Source of the DNA: Lachnospiraceae bacterium UBA1721
GTDB taxonomy: Bacteria; Bacillota; Clostridia; Lachnospirales; Lachnospiraceae
Direction of reading: 5' to 3'
DNA: 23,635 nucleotides
NCBI GenBank assembly: GCA_002317155.1
Contig: DCIR01000076.1
Coordinates: forward strand, 1-23,635
Shown: one piece after another, positions 15,826 through 23,635 of the stretch
Position numbering within the stretch: the first letter of the stretch is position 1
Layout of the letters: each line of letters opens with the position of its first letter
Made by a program: the position numbers and the translations under genes
The notes under the pieces: model-generated
Databases searched by the model: none
Seen by the model: only the letters and a program-made list of their open reading frames with translations
What the model was told of the DNA's origin: nothing

Positions 15826-17223
15826 TTAGAAGGTGAACTTATCTGCAAAATATGCATCAAGATCAGCAATAGCAATACGCTCCTGCTCCATTGAATCACG
15901 GAAACGTACAGTTACCATGCCGTCATTCTCTGACTCAAAGTCATATGTAATGCAGAAAGGAGTTCCGATTTCATCCTGGCGACGATATCTCTTACCGATA
16001 TTTCCTCTGTCATCAAATTCACAGTTATACTTCTTAGAAAGCTGTGCAAAAATCTTCTCTGCGCCCTCGTTAAGCTTCTTAGAAAGAGGAAGTACACCAA
16101 TCTTAACAGGTGCAAGTGCGGGATGGAAACGAAGAACGGTTCTCATATCAGGAGCTTCCTCAGTTCCGATATTCTCCTCATCATATGCTGCGCAAAGGAA
16201 TGCAAGTACAACACGGTCAGCACCAAGTGAAGGCTCAACAACATAAGGAACATAACGATCATTGGTCTCGTCATCAAAGTAGCTCATATCTTCACCTGAA
16301 GTATTCTGATGCTGAGTAAGGTCATAATCAGTTCTGTCAGCAATACCCCAAAGCTCACCCCAACCGAAGGGGAACTTGAACTCGATATCTGTAGTTCCCT
16401 TTGAATAGAAGCAAAGCTCCTCGGGATCATGATCACGAAGTCTCATCTCATCTTCCTTGATACCAAGTGAAAGGAGCCAATCACGGCAGAATGCTCTCCA
16501 ATACTGGAACCAATCCATATCTGTTCCGGGCTTGCAGAAGAACTCAAGCTCCATCTGCTCAAACTCTCTGGTACGGAATGTGAAGTTACCGGGGGTAATC
16601 TCATTTCTAAATGACTTACCGATCTGACCGATACCGAAAGGAACCTTCTTTCTAGAAGTTCTCTGTACATTCTTAAAGTTTACGAAAATACCCTGAGCAG
16701 TCTCGGGACGAAGATATACGGTATTCTTAGCATCCTCAGTAACACCCTGGAAGGTCTTAAACATAAGGTTAAACTGTCTGATATCAGTAAAATTATGCTT
16801 ACCGCAGGTAGGACAAGCAATGCTGTTATCCTTAATGTAAGCCATCATCTCTTCCTGAGAAAATGCATCGATAGGCTTCTCAAGAGTCTTGCCGTTCTCA
16901 GCAGCGAAATCCTCAATGAGCTTATCAGCACGGAAACGCTCATGGCATTCCTTACAATCCATAAGAGGATCTGAGAATCCTCCAAGGTGACCTGATGCTA
17001 CCCATGTCTGAGGGTTCATAAGGATGGCGCAGTCAACGCCTACATTATAAGGATTCTCCTGGACAAACTTCTGCCACCAGGCCTTCTTAACATTATTCTT
17101 AAGTTCAACACCGAGATTACCGTAATCCCAAGTATTCGCAAGGCCTCCGTAGATTTCAGAGCCGGGATAAACAAAACCTCTTCCTTTTGCCAGACTAACA
17201 ATTTTGTCCATTGATTTTTCCAT
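15826..17223 (-). CDS. glyS: Glycine-tRNA ligase, single-chain alpha2 type
   Basis: A complete 465-residue class II synthetase of the homodimeric GlyRS type, not the alpha2beta2 GlyQ/GlyS type. KGRGFVYPGSEIYGG (13-27) is the family start. A zinc-ribbon-like insertion has C90/C93 and C137/C140. RPETAQGIF (172-180), GKSFRNEITPGNFTFRTREF (202-221, motif 2) and EPSLGADRVVLAFL (330-343, motif 3) build the active site. The anticodon-binding domain covers about 371-465 and includes RYRRQDEIGTPFCITYD (412-428). It charges tRNA-Gly in the cytoplasm. The ATG at 17223 has GAGGAG upstream. It is the first gene of its transcript, 20 bp before alaS, with its own promoter right after the recO terminator. 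The roughly 100-nt leader lacks a T-box. Confidence 0.97.
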   Translation of the reverse strand: MEKSMDKIVSLAKGRGFVYPGSEIYGGLANTWDYGNLGVELKNNVKKAWWQKFVQENPYNVGVDCAILMNPQTWVASGHLGGFSDPLMDCKECHERFRADKLIEDFAAENGKTLEKPIDAFSQEEMMAYIKDNSIACPTCGKHNFTDIRQFNLMFKTFQGVTEDAKNTVYLRPETAQGIFVNFKNVQRTSRKKVPFGIGQIGKSFRNEITPGNFTFRTREFEQMELEFFCKPGTDMDWFQYWRAFCRDWLLSLGIKEDEMRLRDHDPEELCFYSKGTTDIEFKFPFGWGELWGIADRTDYDLTQHQNTSGEDMSYFDDETNDRYVPYVVEPSLGADRVVLAFLCAAYDEENIGTEEAPDMRTVLRFHPALAPVKIGVLPLSKKLNEGAEKIFAQLSKKYNCEFDDRGNIGKRYRRQDEIGTPFCITYDFESENDGMVTVRFRDSMEQERIAIADLDAYFADKFTF

Positions 17224-17327
17224 GACAAATCTCCTCTTTAATATATAAAAATAGTATGTTTATGCTAAATATTCGCCTAAATATTTATAAACGAACAAAA
17301 TATCTACATAATCGCATAAGCATTGAA

Positions 17328-17356
17328 ATTTTAGCACATGTCAAGTCTTCTTTCAA
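17328..17356 (-). promoter_or_regulatory. glyS-alaS operon promoter, extended -10
   Basis: Minus strand TTGAAA (17351-17356), a spacer of exactly 17 bases and TAAAAT (17328-17333), with TGC before the -10. A second, overlapping candidate has a perfect TTGACA (17339-17344) but only GCTTAT (17316-17321) as -10. The site lies two to thirty bases beyond the recO terminator's T tract, so the operon starts right where the previous one ends. The leader to the ATG is about 97 nt. Confidence 0.75.
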
Positions 17357-17357
17357 G

Positions 17358-17391
17358 AAAAAAAGGACAGTTCCTTAAAGGAACTATCCTT
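17358..17391 (-). terminator. Intrinsic terminator of the lipoprotein-era-recO unit
   Basis: A stem with arms AAGGATAGTTCC and GGAACTGTCCTT (12 bp including one G-U) and a five-base loop is followed by seven Ts (17358-17364, overlapping the stem base). It begins 17 bp after the recO stop codon. Confidence 0.9.
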
Positions 17392-17408
17392 AAATTATCT
17401 ATTATGTA

Positions 17409-18059
17409 TTAAACAATTGTTTCAAGAATATCAAGACTCTTAAAATGATGATCCATTATGCTTTTTCTCAGGTGGCTCGCAACATTTTCAATCTCTACCA
17501 ATATGTCATCTGCAAGATTAAATGAAAATACTTTTTCAGGTAAAGATGAATTAATATAATCAAGCGTATAAATGGCCGCATCCGATAATTTCATATTATT
17601 GGGAATACCGGGATATTCACCGTTTATCATAATACTTTTTAATTCAAATACGCTTTTCACAAGTCTGTTACTTATTCCATCGAACGAAATCGCGCATAAA
17701 CTCTGATAAAAAAGCTTCATCATATCTTTTTCATCATTATTTTCTCTGCAATAGTAATCAACGACTTCACCAAAATATGCTGCATAACAGGAGCCTTCAA
17801 TATCAGTCAGAAGTTTTTCAAAATAGTTACTTATCTCCGCATCTGCAATATTATATGCATCTCTGCCCTCATATAGCTTAAATGTTCCGAAACAAAACGG
17901 TCTTGCCGTTGCCGCAAAACGCGAATTAGGCTTTCGTGCTCCTCTTGCAAATGCAGATATCTTACCTCGTGAATTGGTAAGAATGGTTACCCTTCTGTCG
18001 CTTTCTCCAACCGGCGCCTGTTTTATAACAATTCCGGTCACAACAACCTGATCCTGCAC
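17409..18059 (-). CDS. recO: DNA repair protein RecO, short form without zinc finger
   Basis: RecO, 216 residues, mediates RecA loading and strand annealing in RecFOR recombination repair. The N-terminal OB fold is recognisable: GIVIKQAPVGESDRRVTILT (9-28) and GKISAFARGARKPNSRF (32-48). The helical domain contains CYAAYFGEVVDYY (91-103) and FELKSIMINGEYPG (138-151). Many Firmicutes RecO proteins carry two CxxC pairs just after this last segment; here the region reads IPNNMKLSDAAIYTL with none, and the protein is about 30 residues shorter than usual. E. coli RecO also lacks the zinc site, so function is plausible. The start is GTG at 18059, with AGAGG eight bases upstream. That site overlaps the era stop codon, indicating translational coupling to era. 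A terminator follows. Confidence 0.9.
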   Translation of the reverse strand: MQDQVVVTGIVIKQAPVGESDRRVTILTNSRGKISAFARGARKPNSRFAATARPFCFGTFKLYEGRDAYNIADAEISNYFEKLLTDIEGSCYAAYFGEVVDYYCRENNDEKDMMKLFYQSLCAISFDGISNRLVKSVFELKSIMINGEYPGIPNNMKLSDAAIYTLDYINSSLPEKVFSFNLADDILVEIENVASHLRKSIMDHHFKSLDILETIV

Positions 18060-18067
18060 CTTACAAA

Positions 18068-18072
18068 CCTCT
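18068..18072 (-). promoter_or_regulatory. recO ribosome binding site overlapping the era stop
   Basis: AGAGG eight bases ahead of the GTG at 18059. Its edge overlaps the era TAA (18072-18074), a layout that favours re-initiation by ribosomes finishing era. It supports the GTG start over any later ATG. Confidence 0.65.
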
Positions 18073-18977
18073 TAATTCTTAGTATCATCATGATATCCGA
18101 AATTTTTGAGCATAAAATCAGAATCACGCCAATCCTTCTTAACCTTAACCCAAAGCTGAAGATTAACCTGGCTTTCAAGAAGATCTTCAATCTCAGGTCT
18201 TGCAGTTGAGCCAATCTTTTTAAGCATTGCTCCGCCTTTTCCGATAATAATTCCCTTATGAGAATCTCTCTCGCAGAAGATTGTAGCCTCTATATCATAG
18301 ATTCCGCCTCTGTTTTTCATACTCTCGATAGTAACAGCAACTCCATGAGGTATTTCATCAGATAACAATCTCAATATTTTTTCTCTGATAAGCTCTGCAG
18401 TAATCTGTCTTACAGGCTGATCGGTCACAGTATCTTCATCATAGAAAGGCTCTCCATAAGGAAGATATTTAAAAATCTGTTCCAATAATACATCAGTATT
18501 ATTACCGTTAAGCGCAGAAACCGGAATTACTTCCGAGAAGTCTACTTCCTTTCTGTATTTATCAATAAAAGGAAGCAGTTCTTCTCTTTTAACAGTATCA
18601 ATCTTATTGACCACAAGGAAAACAGGACACTTAGCCTTGTTAAGCTGTTCAATAATATGGCGCTCACCCGCACCTATAAAGTCAGTAGGTTCAACGAGCC
18701 ATATAGCTATATCAACCTCATTAAGAGTTCTCTCAGCCACTCCGACCATATAATCTCCAAGCTTATTCTTGGATTTATGAATACCGGGCGTATCCAAAAA
18801 TACAATCTGCCCTCTGTCATCCGTATAAACTGTCTGAATTCTGTTTCTGGTTGTCTGAGGCTTATTGGAAGTAATCGCAATCTTTTGACCGATTAACTTG
18901 TTCATAAGCGTTGATTTACCTACATTAGGTCTTCCTATAAGTGTCACAAAACCTGACTTTACTGAACTGTTTTCCAT
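18072..18977 (-). CDS. era: GTPase Era
   Basis: A complete 301-residue Era, the GTPase that binds the 3' end of 16S rRNA in 30S assembly. G1 GRPNVGKST is at 15-23, the switch I motif KPQTTRNR at 39-46, G3 DTPGIH at 62-67, G4 NKID at 124-127 and G5 SAL at 154-156. The C-terminal KH domain has IIIGKGGAMLKKIG (243-256) and ends with LQLWVKVKKDWRDSDFMLK (273-291). Length is standard. The ATG at 18977 has AAAGGA five bases upstream. The era-recO order is widespread in Firmicutes. The gene lies 27 bp after a lipoprotein gene and 12 bp before recO, in one likely transcript ended by the terminator at 17358-17391. Confidence 0.98.
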   Translation of the reverse strand: MENSSVKSGFVTLIGRPNVGKSTLMNKLIGQKIAITSNKPQTTRNRIQTVYTDDRGQIVFLDTPGIHKSKNKLGDYMVGVAERTLNEVDIAIWLVEPTDFIGAGERHIIEQLNKAKCPVFLVVNKIDTVKREELLPFIDKYRKEVDFSEVIPVSALNGNNTDVLLEQIFKYLPYGEPFYDEDTVTDQPVRQITAELIREKILRLLSDEIPHGVAVTIESMKNRGGIYDIEATIFCERDSHKGIIIGKGGAMLKKIGSTARPEIEDLLESQVNLQLWVKVKKDWRDSDFMLKNFGYHDDTKN

Positions 18978-19004
18978 TAAATTCCTTTACTCTTCCGAAA
19001 CCTT

Positions 19005-20261
19005 TTATGCATTTGTTTCTTTTGTTTCTTCATTAACGATTTCAGAAGTTTCTGTATTTTGCTTATTGTCTGCTGTTGTTTGCTTATTATCTTCTGTGGT
19101 TACTTCTGCATTTTCTGAGGCATTTACTGAAGTGTTTGCACTATTTTCCTGATTTATAACTGTAGCCTTTTCATTTGAATCAACAGTTATCTCATATGGA
19201 TTATTCTGCTGTGCATCCACATCAATACCCATGGCATGTAATTGAGCCTTCTTAGCCTCTTCACGGCGCTTTCTGTTCTTCTTAACATTAAATCTGATAA
19301 TGCCGCGAATTATCATAACATGAGCAAAAATAATCAATGCCCAAAGAAGAAGGAAAGGAAGCTTTACAACAAACCAGATTCCAAACTCAGACAGTCCATG
19401 GCCAAGGCTCTGCAAACTCTTCATAAAGCCTTCAGAGATTCTCTGCCATGCAGTCTCAGGTTCCGGTTCAGGCTCGGGTGTAATCTCCTTAACCTCGTTA
19501 ATTGACAAATAAACTGTGCTGTAATTAATCTTGTTATCATAAGTGCGAAGCTGTGACTCCATACTTTCAAGCTGATATCTGATATCGGTAAGTCTTGACT
19601 CGATAGTAAGCATATCCTCGAGATATTCAGCCGTTTCAAGAAGTTCAAGCAATCTCTGCTCTTCAATAAGTAATGCATTCTTACGGCTTTCAAGGTCAAC
19701 GTAAGTCAAAGTAACATCTTCTACGCCTTCAGACTTATTAAGGACATTACACAAAGGTGAAAAGCTGTTTAAAAACTCATCCAATCTGTCAGCCGGAATT
19801 CTGATAGTCATAGTACCGTACTTGTTATTTTTATAGTAAGAATATACACTTCCGTTATTGGTATATGAGTTCTCGATATATCCACCGCATACATTAACCT
19901 GATCAGTTATTGCATATAACAGATTATCATATTCAAGAGTTTCAACCTCCATATTTACTGTTTTTATCAGTTTTCTGGAAGTATCTACAGTCTGACTCTG
20001 AGATGCACTTTCGCTTACATCAACATTGTCAGCGCCAAACTCTCCCGATCCGTCATAAGAGTAATCATAATCACTATCATAATAATAGTCATCATAATAG
20101 CCATCATAATAATCTTCATAGTAGCCGCCACCCGATGACGTATTTGATGATACTGCATTATCTGTAGATGAACCATAATACTTACTTCCTCCGCCGCATC
20201 CCGTAAGTATGGACGCAACGGACAGAGCTAAAACAAGCGATGTAACAATTTTCTTTTTCAT
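19005..20261 (-). CDS. DUF4349-like lipoprotein with coiled coil and C-terminal membrane helix
   Basis: A 418-residue envelope protein of unknown function. A lipoprotein signal (KKKIVTSLVLALSVASILTG) leads to lipobox LTGC with C22. A Tyr/Asp low-complexity stretch spans about 47-70. The DUF4349-like domain (about 95-258) includes RKLIKTVNMEVETLEYDNLL (96-115), TMTIRIPADRLDEFL (150-164) and a charged coiled coil (191-240), ending INYSTVYLSINEV (245-257). A TPEPEPEPET spacer, an amphipathic segment, one membrane helix (about 295-318), a basic stop-transfer KKNRKRREEAKK and an Asn/Thr/Glu-rich tail follow. The ATG at 20261 is chosen over an in-frame TTG at 20279, because GGAGGG precedes it and it starts the signal peptide exactly. 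The gene leads the era-recO run, 27 bp before era. Domain assignment rests on pattern recognition only. Confidence 0.85.
   Translation of the reverse strand: MKKKIVTSLVLALSVASILTGCGGGSKYYGSSTDNAVSSNTSSGGGYYEDYYDGYYDDYYYDSDYDYSYDGSGEFGADNVDVSESASQSQTVDTSRKLIKTVNMEVETLEYDNLLYAITDQVNVCGGYIENSYTNNGSVYSYYKNNKYGTMTIRIPADRLDEFLNSFSPLCNVLNKSEGVEDVTLTYVDLESRKNALLIEEQRLLELLETAEYLEDMLTIESRLTDIRYQLESMESQLRTYDNKINYSTVYLSINEVKEITPEPEPEPETAWQRISEGFMKSLQSLGHGLSEFGIWFVVKLPFLLLWALIIFAHVMIIRGIIRFNVKKNRKRREEAKKAQLHAMGIDVDAQQNNPYEITVDSNEKATVINQENSANTSVNASENAEVTTEDNKQTTADNKQNTETSEIVNEETKETNA
20052..20123 (-). repeat. 12-bp degenerate repeat coding a Tyr/Asp tract
   Basis: These bases encode lipoprotein residues 47-70. 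Four-residue units YYED, YYDG, YYDD, YYYD, SDYD, YSYD are built from TAT/TAC and GAT/GAC codons. The tract lies right after the lipidated Cys, in the part expected to cross the cell wall. Confidence 0.7.
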
Positions 20262-20428
20262 AATATTTTCTCCCTCCAAAATAAGTAGCCTATAAAGTAC
20301 GAGTTAATCAAACTTTATTGTTTATATAGCAATCAATTTCAATCGATTTTCACTTAAATAGACAGCTTACGGCATAAAATATTACATAAAATCAAAAATT
20401 TCTTAAAACAAATTCAGGAAACAATTAA
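20262..20428 (-). other. Intergenic region ahead of the lipoprotein gene
   Basis: An AT-rich 167-bp gap between the protease stop and the lipoprotein start. It holds the GGAGGG site of the lipoprotein. A weak promoter-like pair (TTGAAA, 17 bases, AATAAA) can be drawn in its middle, but the -10 is poor. I see no GC-rich hairpin with a T tract, so where the protease transcript ends is unclear. Confidence 0.4.
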
Positions 20429-23347
20429 CTAGAACATATTTACCACTTTATCAAACAGTCTTTCTTCATCCTTAATCTTAGCAGCATTACCCACTACAAC
20501 AAGTCTGTTATCAGCAATGAATGTTCTGATATACTCGCCTAATGCTCTGATATCATCAGGCTGAGCATCAAGCACCTGATCTCTATTCTTCTGAACCATC
20601 TCATAAGTAGTATCAGTCATATATGCCTGAAGTGAACGAGCACCCTTTGTAACAGGAGTAAGAGGCTGATCAAGCTCACTTACAGTTCCTATGATAAACT
20701 GAGTCATTGTTCTCTCATCAAAATCAAAGGTTTCAATTGCCTCTGCAGCCTTCTCATATACATCAATAGTCTTAGAAAGGTTAGGATCTCTGTATGAAAC
20801 AAAGAATGACATACCATCTCTTGAGAAGTTACACATGCATCCGTAAGCTCCGCCCTTAACACGAATATTTTCCCAAAGATACTTGTAACCAAGTATTACC
20901 TTAAGAACTCTCAAAGCACCTGTATACTTAAGGCCGTTTCTCGCAAAATTACCGGCACGGCATACATAGAGAACCTGACCCGAAGTCATAAGGCCTTCAT
21001 TATCTGTTAAAAGTTCAGGTACAAAACACTCTTTAACAACTTCAGAAGTATATAGCTTACTCTTAAGGCCTGCAATCAATCCATTAAGCTTATTGGCAGC
21101 ACCTTCATTTGCTGTAATATCAACCATGAGATTCTCAGGTCTGAAAATGGTCTTAGCTGCTTCGTTCATAAGCTCAACCATTTCAGCCTTGCGCTCATCA
21201 TAGTTATCAATAAGCTCAGTAAGGAATCTATAGAATGATACACCTCTTGAAATATCATTAAGTCTAGAAGGTACAGTTACTCCTGCACCGGCTCTTTCCA
21301 TTGCTGTCGAATGGCCGGAAGCTGCCAGGCTGTACTGCATCTGAGATTTGGTCTCATTAAGGATTTCAAAGATTCTGTCAGTATCATCAAAGTGAGAATT
21401 AAGCATAATCTCTTCTATAAGGTCAAATGCAGACTTCTCTTTTCCTTCAAGGAACTTAGTCTTAAATACAACTTCGAGCTTATATTCATCCAAATTTACT
21501 GAATTGCAATACATATCTGCATTTACAGATAATGAACCAAGTTCAAGATCAATCTCATTATTCAAATCGGTATAATCGTATTTATCCGTATCAATCTGTC
21601 CAAGAACCATTCTGACAAGTGAAAGATATGGATAAAGCTTACCGGGAAGCTCATTGTAATTAAACATAAGCTTAAGATATGTGATTCCGTTAGTCTCATA
21701 GTCATGTCTGAGTACATCGGTGTCATCAATATTAAGCATTATGTTACTGAATTTTTCTTCTTCTCTCTTAAGATCGCTTCTTGAAAGGAGCGGAAGCTTA
21801 GCAAGATTTTCTGGAGTATCTACGCGCTCCTGGAACTCCTTAAGCTTCTCATAGTCATCCTTAATTTTAGCCAGTTCTTCCTCTGAAAGTGAATTCTGGT
21901 ATTCAGCCAGTCTTGCCTTAAGCTTAGCTTCTTTTTCCTCTTCTACACCTACCTTAGGCTCAAGAACAACGAGTGCAGCATGTGAATTATCAAGAAGATA
22001 TTCACTTACCAGATTTTCAAAATAACTTGATTCTACACTATCCTTCAAGAATTTATATGTATCAACAAGCTCAAGTGTATCGAAAGGTCTGTTATCATCG
22101 TAAAGCCATGTATTAAAGCAGTTAAGTCCGTAAATCAATCCCTTTGGATAATTGCCAAAATCTGCTTCTCTGTATCTGAATTCAAAGTGATTGATTGCAG
22201 CAAGAAGACTCTTTTTATCAAAGCCATTCTCCACAATGTCCTCAAGTACTTCACGTACTGTCTCCTTGAATTCTTCCGCCTTTTCTACCTTAGTATCCTT
22301 AGCACCGATACTAAACATAGGCTGAAGCAGTCCGTCATCAAACCAGCTGTAGCAATCATTACCGATTCCGCGCTCAACAAGAGTCTTTTTAAGAGGCGCT
22401 CCCGGATTACCTGTCAATGCATAATCAATAATCTGCATTGCAGCATTGGTAACACGGTTATCAATTGCATTACCGATAGAATAGTTGAGTGAAAGGAATG
22501 TGTTTTCATCCGGATTCTCACCCTCATTTAAGTTGCAGTACTTGTGTACACTCCTTTCTTCATCAAAAGCAGCCTGCATTTTAATAGCAGAATCAACTTC
22601 TCTGTAATCGAATTTAGAAAGATACTCTTTATCGATATAATCAAGCTTCTCAGCCATATCCATATCTCCGTAGAGATAAATATAGCTGTTTGAAGGATGA
22701 TAATATGCTCTGTGGAAATCAAGGAACTGCTCATAAGTAAGATCCGGAATCACTTCAGGATCACCACCCGACTCAACACCATATGCGTTATCAGGATAAA
22801 GTGCATTTAATATTTCTCTTCCCAATACATCATCGGGTGAAGAAAATGCACCCTTCATCTCGTTGTACACTACGCCATTAACGAACAATTTTCCCTCTTC
22901 GTCAAACTCATAATGCCAGCCTTCCTGACGAAAGATTGATTCATTTGTATAGGTATTGGGATAAAATACCGCATCGAGATAAACATGAATCAAATTCTGA
23001 AAATCCGCGTCATTACAGCTTGCAACAGGATAAACTGTTTTGTCAGGATATGTCATTGCATTAAGGAATGTATTAAGCGAGCCCTTGGCAAGCTCGACAA
23101 AAGGATCCTTAACAGGGAATTCCTTAGATCCGCAGAGAACAGAATGCTCGGTAATATGAGCTACACCTGTAGAATCTGCAGGCGGTGTTCTAAATCCAAT
23201 ATAAAAAACCTTATTGTTATCATCACATGATAACAGTGCTACTCTAGCACCTGTCTTTTTATGACGAAGTCTTACGCTTTCACATTTGATATCATCAATA
23301 AATCTTTTCTCAAGAATCTCATATGACTGTAATTCTTCTAATTTCAT
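20429..23347 (-). CDS. M16C family metalloprotease (insulinase / presequence-protease-like)
   Basis: A complete 972-residue zinc peptidase of the M16C group, made as one chain of two homologous halves. The inverted zinc motif HITEH is at 64-68 (ligands H64, H68; catalytic E67), and the distal ligand is E163 in VVYNEMKG (159-166). GSLNTFLNAMTYPDKTVYPV (89-108) is typical of the group. Residues about 480-720 correspond to the helical M16C-associated linker region. The second half keeps the substrate-binding Arg/Tyr block RVKGGAYG (R829, Y835). No signal peptide or membrane helix is seen, so it probably degrades peptides in the cytoplasm, as PreP does in organelles. The ATG at 23347 has GAGGGAG upstream. 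It lies 48 bp after the partial gene at the right edge and far from the next gene. Confidence 0.95.
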   Translation of the reverse strand: MKLEELQSYEILEKRFIDDIKCESVRLRHKKTGARVALLSCDDNNKVFYIGFRTPPADSTGVAHITEHSVLCGSKEFPVKDPFVELAKGSLNTFLNAMTYPDKTVYPVASCNDADFQNLIHVYLDAVFYPNTYTNESIFRQEGWHYEFDEEGKLFVNGVVYNEMKGAFSSPDDVLGREILNALYPDNAYGVESGGDPEVIPDLTYEQFLDFHRAYYHPSNSYIYLYGDMDMAEKLDYIDKEYLSKFDYREVDSAIKMQAAFDEERSVHKYCNLNEGENPDENTFLSLNYSIGNAIDNRVTNAAMQIIDYALTGNPGAPLKKTLVERGIGNDCYSWFDDGLLQPMFSIGAKDTKVEKAEEFKETVREVLEDIVENGFDKKSLLAAINHFEFRYREADFGNYPKGLIYGLNCFNTWLYDDNRPFDTLELVDTYKFLKDSVESSYFENLVSEYLLDNSHAALVVLEPKVGVEEEKEAKLKARLAEYQNSLSEEELAKIKDDYEKLKEFQERVDTPENLAKLPLLSRSDLKREEEKFSNIMLNIDDTDVLRHDYETNGITYLKLMFNYNELPGKLYPYLSLVRMVLGQIDTDKYDYTDLNNEIDLELGSLSVNADMYCNSVNLDEYKLEVVFKTKFLEGKEKSAFDLIEEIMLNSHFDDTDRIFEILNETKSQMQYSLAASGHSTAMERAGAGVTVPSRLNDISRGVSFYRFLTELIDNYDERKAEMVELMNEAAKTIFRPENLMVDITANEGAANKLNGLIAGLKSKLYTSEVVKECFVPELLTDNEGLMTSGQVLYVCRAGNFARNGLKYTGALRVLKVILGYKYLWENIRVKGGAYGCMCNFSRDGMSFFVSYRDPNLSKTIDVYEKAAEAIETFDFDERTMTQFIIGTVSELDQPLTPVTKGARSLQAYMTDTTYEMVQKNRDQVLDAQPDDIRALGEYIRTFIADNRLVVVGNAAKIKDEERLFDKVVNMF

Positions 23348-23395
23348 CTATGCTCCCTCTCTTATCAAGTAAATTATTTTTGTTAATAAAATATA

Positions 23396-23635
23396 CTAAA
23401 CAGTAACCAGTGCCAGCTTATTCACTCTAAGTTCCTGTATTACAAGGCCGACCGCTTCTTTTTCGGCAACACTCATAGATACAAGCTTAGGTATAGCCAT
23501 AAACTCTGTTACATACTCTTTTTTCTTTTTTCCAAACAGATGCTTCTTTTCTCTAATCACATTAACTCTGACCTTACAACGCATCTGTTTTAACACCTGC
23601 ACTCTGAAATCGTGCGGATCCATATAATAAAGAAT
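23396..23635 (-). CDS. Unrecognised protein, C-terminal 79 residues (cut by window edge)
   Basis: An open frame runs from the right edge to a TAG at 23396-23398. The first in-frame ATG (23623) has no ribosome binding site, and the frame stays open through all four codons to the edge, so this is most likely the tail of a longer protein. It contains a basic segment (KKHLFGKKKKEYVTEF) and ends in short beta-like strands (AVGLVIQELRVNKLALVTV). I do not recognise a family. It lies 48 bp ahead of the protease gene with no terminator between, so the two may be co-transcribed. Confidence 0.6.
   Translation of the reverse strand: MLYYMDPHDFRVQVLKQMRCKVRVNVIREKKHLFGKKKKEYVTEFMAIPKLVSMSVAEKEAVGLVIQELRVNKLALVTV

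Noticed and set aside
1..23635. Defence island, prophage or biosynthetic cluster
   Set aside because: All identified genes are housekeeping or envelope genes on one strand with uniform base composition. No integrase, transposase, toxin-antitoxin pair, restriction gene or carrier protein was found.

Overview
The window looks like chromosome of an anaerobic, low-to-mid GC Gram-positive of the class Clostridia. Family Lachnospiraceae (Butyrivibrio/Roseburia-like) is my best guess. This rests on gene content and style: an NfnAB-type flavoprotein pair, formate-THF ligase plus FolD, alpha2-type GlyRS, a SpoIIIE/FtsK translocase with a long linker, an M16C protease, a DUF4349-type lipoprotein and AGGAG-type ribosome binding sites. 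I cannot fix the genus from sequence alone. All sixteen recognisable or partial genes lie on the minus strand, so transcription runs from high to low coordinates, as expected of a leading-strand housekeeping block. No tRNA, rRNA, CRISPR array, insertion sequence, phage gene or att-like repeat was seen. The longest stretches without a gene are about 185 bp (17224-17408) and 167 bp (20262-20428).

Layout in transcription order. (1) 23635-20429: the C-terminal tail of an unrecognised protein, then an M16C (presequence-protease-like) metalloprotease. (2) 20261-17409: a DUF4349-like lipoprotein, the GTPase Era and RecO, closed by a clear intrinsic terminator at 17358-17391. (3) A good promoter at 17328-17356 drives glyS then alaS, closed by a 15-bp-stem terminator at 13075-13116. 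(4) 13024-12173: a diacylglycerol-kinase-family lipid kinase. (5) A strong extended -10 promoter at 12102-12130 drives yebC, followed by a weaker hairpin at 11270-11316. (6) 11261-5514: a polyprenyl-phosphate GT2 glycosyltransferase, a multi-pass GT-C-like membrane protein overlapping it by 20 bp, and the DNA translocase FtsK/SpoIIIE. (7) 5448 to the left edge: fhs, folD, a zinc-ribbon/TPR/chitobiase-C-like membrane protein, nfnA and the start of nfnB.

The most coherent metabolic unit is the last. Fhs and FolD interconvert formate and 5,10-methylene-THF using ATP and NADP(H). NfnAB couples NADH and reduced ferredoxin to NADPH, so the unit could tie one-carbon folate flux to the NADPH pool. 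The membrane protein inside this run has no obvious place in the pathway. I did not find a convincing undescribed system. The points most worth a second look are a divergent AlaRS core with a Cys-rich insertion, the embedded zinc-ribbon membrane protein, a 15-bp tandem repeat encoding a Tyr/Asn/Asp linker in FtsK, a His/Cys tail on NfnA, and the absence of a T-box ahead of the glyS-alaS operon.
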